Below the pieces are notes generated by a model that worked only from the letters and a program-made list of their open reading frames with translations, was not told the origin of the DNA and searched no databases. Of a stretch of DNA of 6,007 bases, positions 5,319 through 6,007 are shown one piece after another. The translations under genes and the position numbers were made by a program. Origin of the DNA: Oxalobacteraceae bacterium (lineage in GTDB: Bacteria > Pseudomonadota > Gammaproteobacteria > Burkholderiales > Burkholderiaceae_D); contig JAIXQV010000286.1 of assembly GCA_027485535.1 (NCBI GenBank), positions 1 through 6,007 of the forward strand, written 5' to 3'. Numbering within the stretch: the stretch's first letter is position 1; every line of letters begins with the position of its first letter.

Positions 5319-6007
5319 ATGCACACGCCTGTCTCGCGTTCATCCCGTCGGGGTCACTTTTGCCCTGCTCTGCTGTTAACTTTGTTTGGATTCGTCCTCG
5401 TCACTAGTGCCGCGCTGCCCGCTGCGGCCATGACACCCGAACAAATCATCGCTGCATTGCAGCGGCCTGAAAACAGCACTGGCAATATCGCCGATGCCGT
5501 CGAAGAAGCCACCGGTGCGCGTGGCTGGATGTCTTCGGATGTCAAACCCATCTACGACGCAAGAATCGTCGGCCGTGCCGCCACAGCGCTGATGCGTCCC
5601 GTACTAAAAAACGATAACCGCAAATACCAAAATCATTTTCTCGATATTCTGGATGAGGCCGCGCCCGGCTCGGTGCTGGTGTACGTGATGCAAGATGGCC
5701 TAGAGATTGCCGCCATGGGTAACCTCATGGGAACCACAGCAAAAGTGCGCGGACTAGCCGGTGCAGTGATAGACGGCGCGGTGCGCGATATCACCGAGCT
5801 ACGACGGCTTCAATTCCCTGTCTGGTCGCGCCGCGTTAGTCCGGCGACTTCAGTTGGACGCATGATCAGCGTCGATAAACAAATCCCGGTTAAATGTGGC
5901 GAGATCATGGTGCACCCCGGCGACTACATTGTCGCCGATGCCGACGGCGTGGTAGTGGTACCGACTGCGGCTGCGCTGCAAGTGGTCGAACTACTCAAAA
6001 AATATGA
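5319..6007 (+). CDS. RraA / HMG-CHA aldolase-family protein with predicted signal peptide (3' end outside window)
   Basis: The frame is open from 5283 to the window end and gives 229 visible residues from ATG 5319. Residues 38 onward match the RraA family (RraA-like, 4-hydroxy-4-methyl-2-oxoglutarate / 4-carboxy-4-hydroxy-2-oxoadipate aldolase fold). Visible are VYVMQDGLEIAAMGNLMGT, RGLAGAVIDGAVRDITEL, and near the end KCGEIMVHPGDYIVADADGV. R156 and D157 are the substrate- and metal-binding pair of the aldolases, with E160 giving RDxxE. The residue 21 before R156, usually Asp or Gly, is Asn (N135). Residues 1-37 look like a signal peptide: a basic n-region (RSSRRGHF), a hydrophobic core (ALLLTLFGFVLV), and ALPAAA before M38 as a cleavage site. 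No Shine-Dalgarno precedes ATG 5319. ATG 5430 (M38) would remove the signal and also lacks one. E. coli RraA inhibits RNase E, but retention of RD here favours an aldolase or decarboxylase-like enzyme, probably exported. Confidence 0.85.
   Translation, partial: MHTPVSRSSRRGHFCPALLLTLFGFVLVTSAALPAAAMTPEQIIAALQRPENSTGNIADAVEEATGARGWMSSDVKPIYDARIVGRAATALMRPVLKNDNRKYQNHFLDILDEAAPGSVLVYVMQDGLEIAAMGNLMGTTAKVRGLAGAVIDGAVRDITELRRLQFPVWSRRVSPATSVGRMISVDKQIPVKCGEIMVHPGDYIVADADGVVVVPTAAALQVVELLKKY

Noticed and set aside
5188..5379. Plus-strand 63-codon frame starting at the terminator
   Set aside because: Its first codons are the terminator stem itself, and it overlaps the signal-peptide region of the RraA-like gene in another frame; the Cys/Phe-rich translation looks like chance.

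Overview
The window suggests a proteobacterium, most likely a betaproteobacterium of the Burkholderiales type. This is inferred from moderately high GC coding sequence, Shine-Dalgarno-led genes and the kinds of protein encoded; no rRNA or other marker is present to prove it. All supported genes lie on the + strand.

Positions 1-4293 hold a compact catabolic operon of five genes with little or no space between the first four. In order they are: the 3' end of an MBL-fold hydrolase-like gene, a PheA/TfdB-type FAD monooxygenase of 556 aa, a 77-aa DUF2783-type protein, a VOC-superfamily (glyoxalase-fold) metalloprotein, and a full-length fumarylacetoacetase (FahA). The large flavoprotein plus very small partner, followed by FahA, resembles the two-component 3-hydroxyphenylacetate 6-hydroxylase MhaAB of Pseudomonas putida, which feeds the homogentisate pathway. 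The working model is: a meta-hydroxylated aromatic acid is para-hydroxylated to homogentisate or a close analogue, the ring is opened and isomerised, and FahA releases fumarate and acetoacetate. The ring-cleavage dioxygenase (HmgA) and maleylacetoacetate isomerase are not in the window. They may lie upstream, or the VOC protein may take one of those roles.

Positions 4294-4471 form an AT-rich spacer, about 70% A+T in its first 107 bases, which ends the operon without a clear intrinsic terminator. Two small genes follow: a 94-aa helix-turn-helix protein (4472-4756) with a strong Shine-Dalgarno, and a 97-aa protein I do not recognise (4861-5154). A compact hairpin without a T-tract lies between them. 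A near-perfect intrinsic terminator at 5191-5222 closes this pair.

From 5319 to the window end runs an incomplete gene for an RraA/HMG-CHA aldolase-like protein that appears to carry an N-terminal signal peptide, which is unusual for this normally cytoplasmic family. I see no tRNA, rRNA, CRISPR array, insertion sequence or prophage signature.
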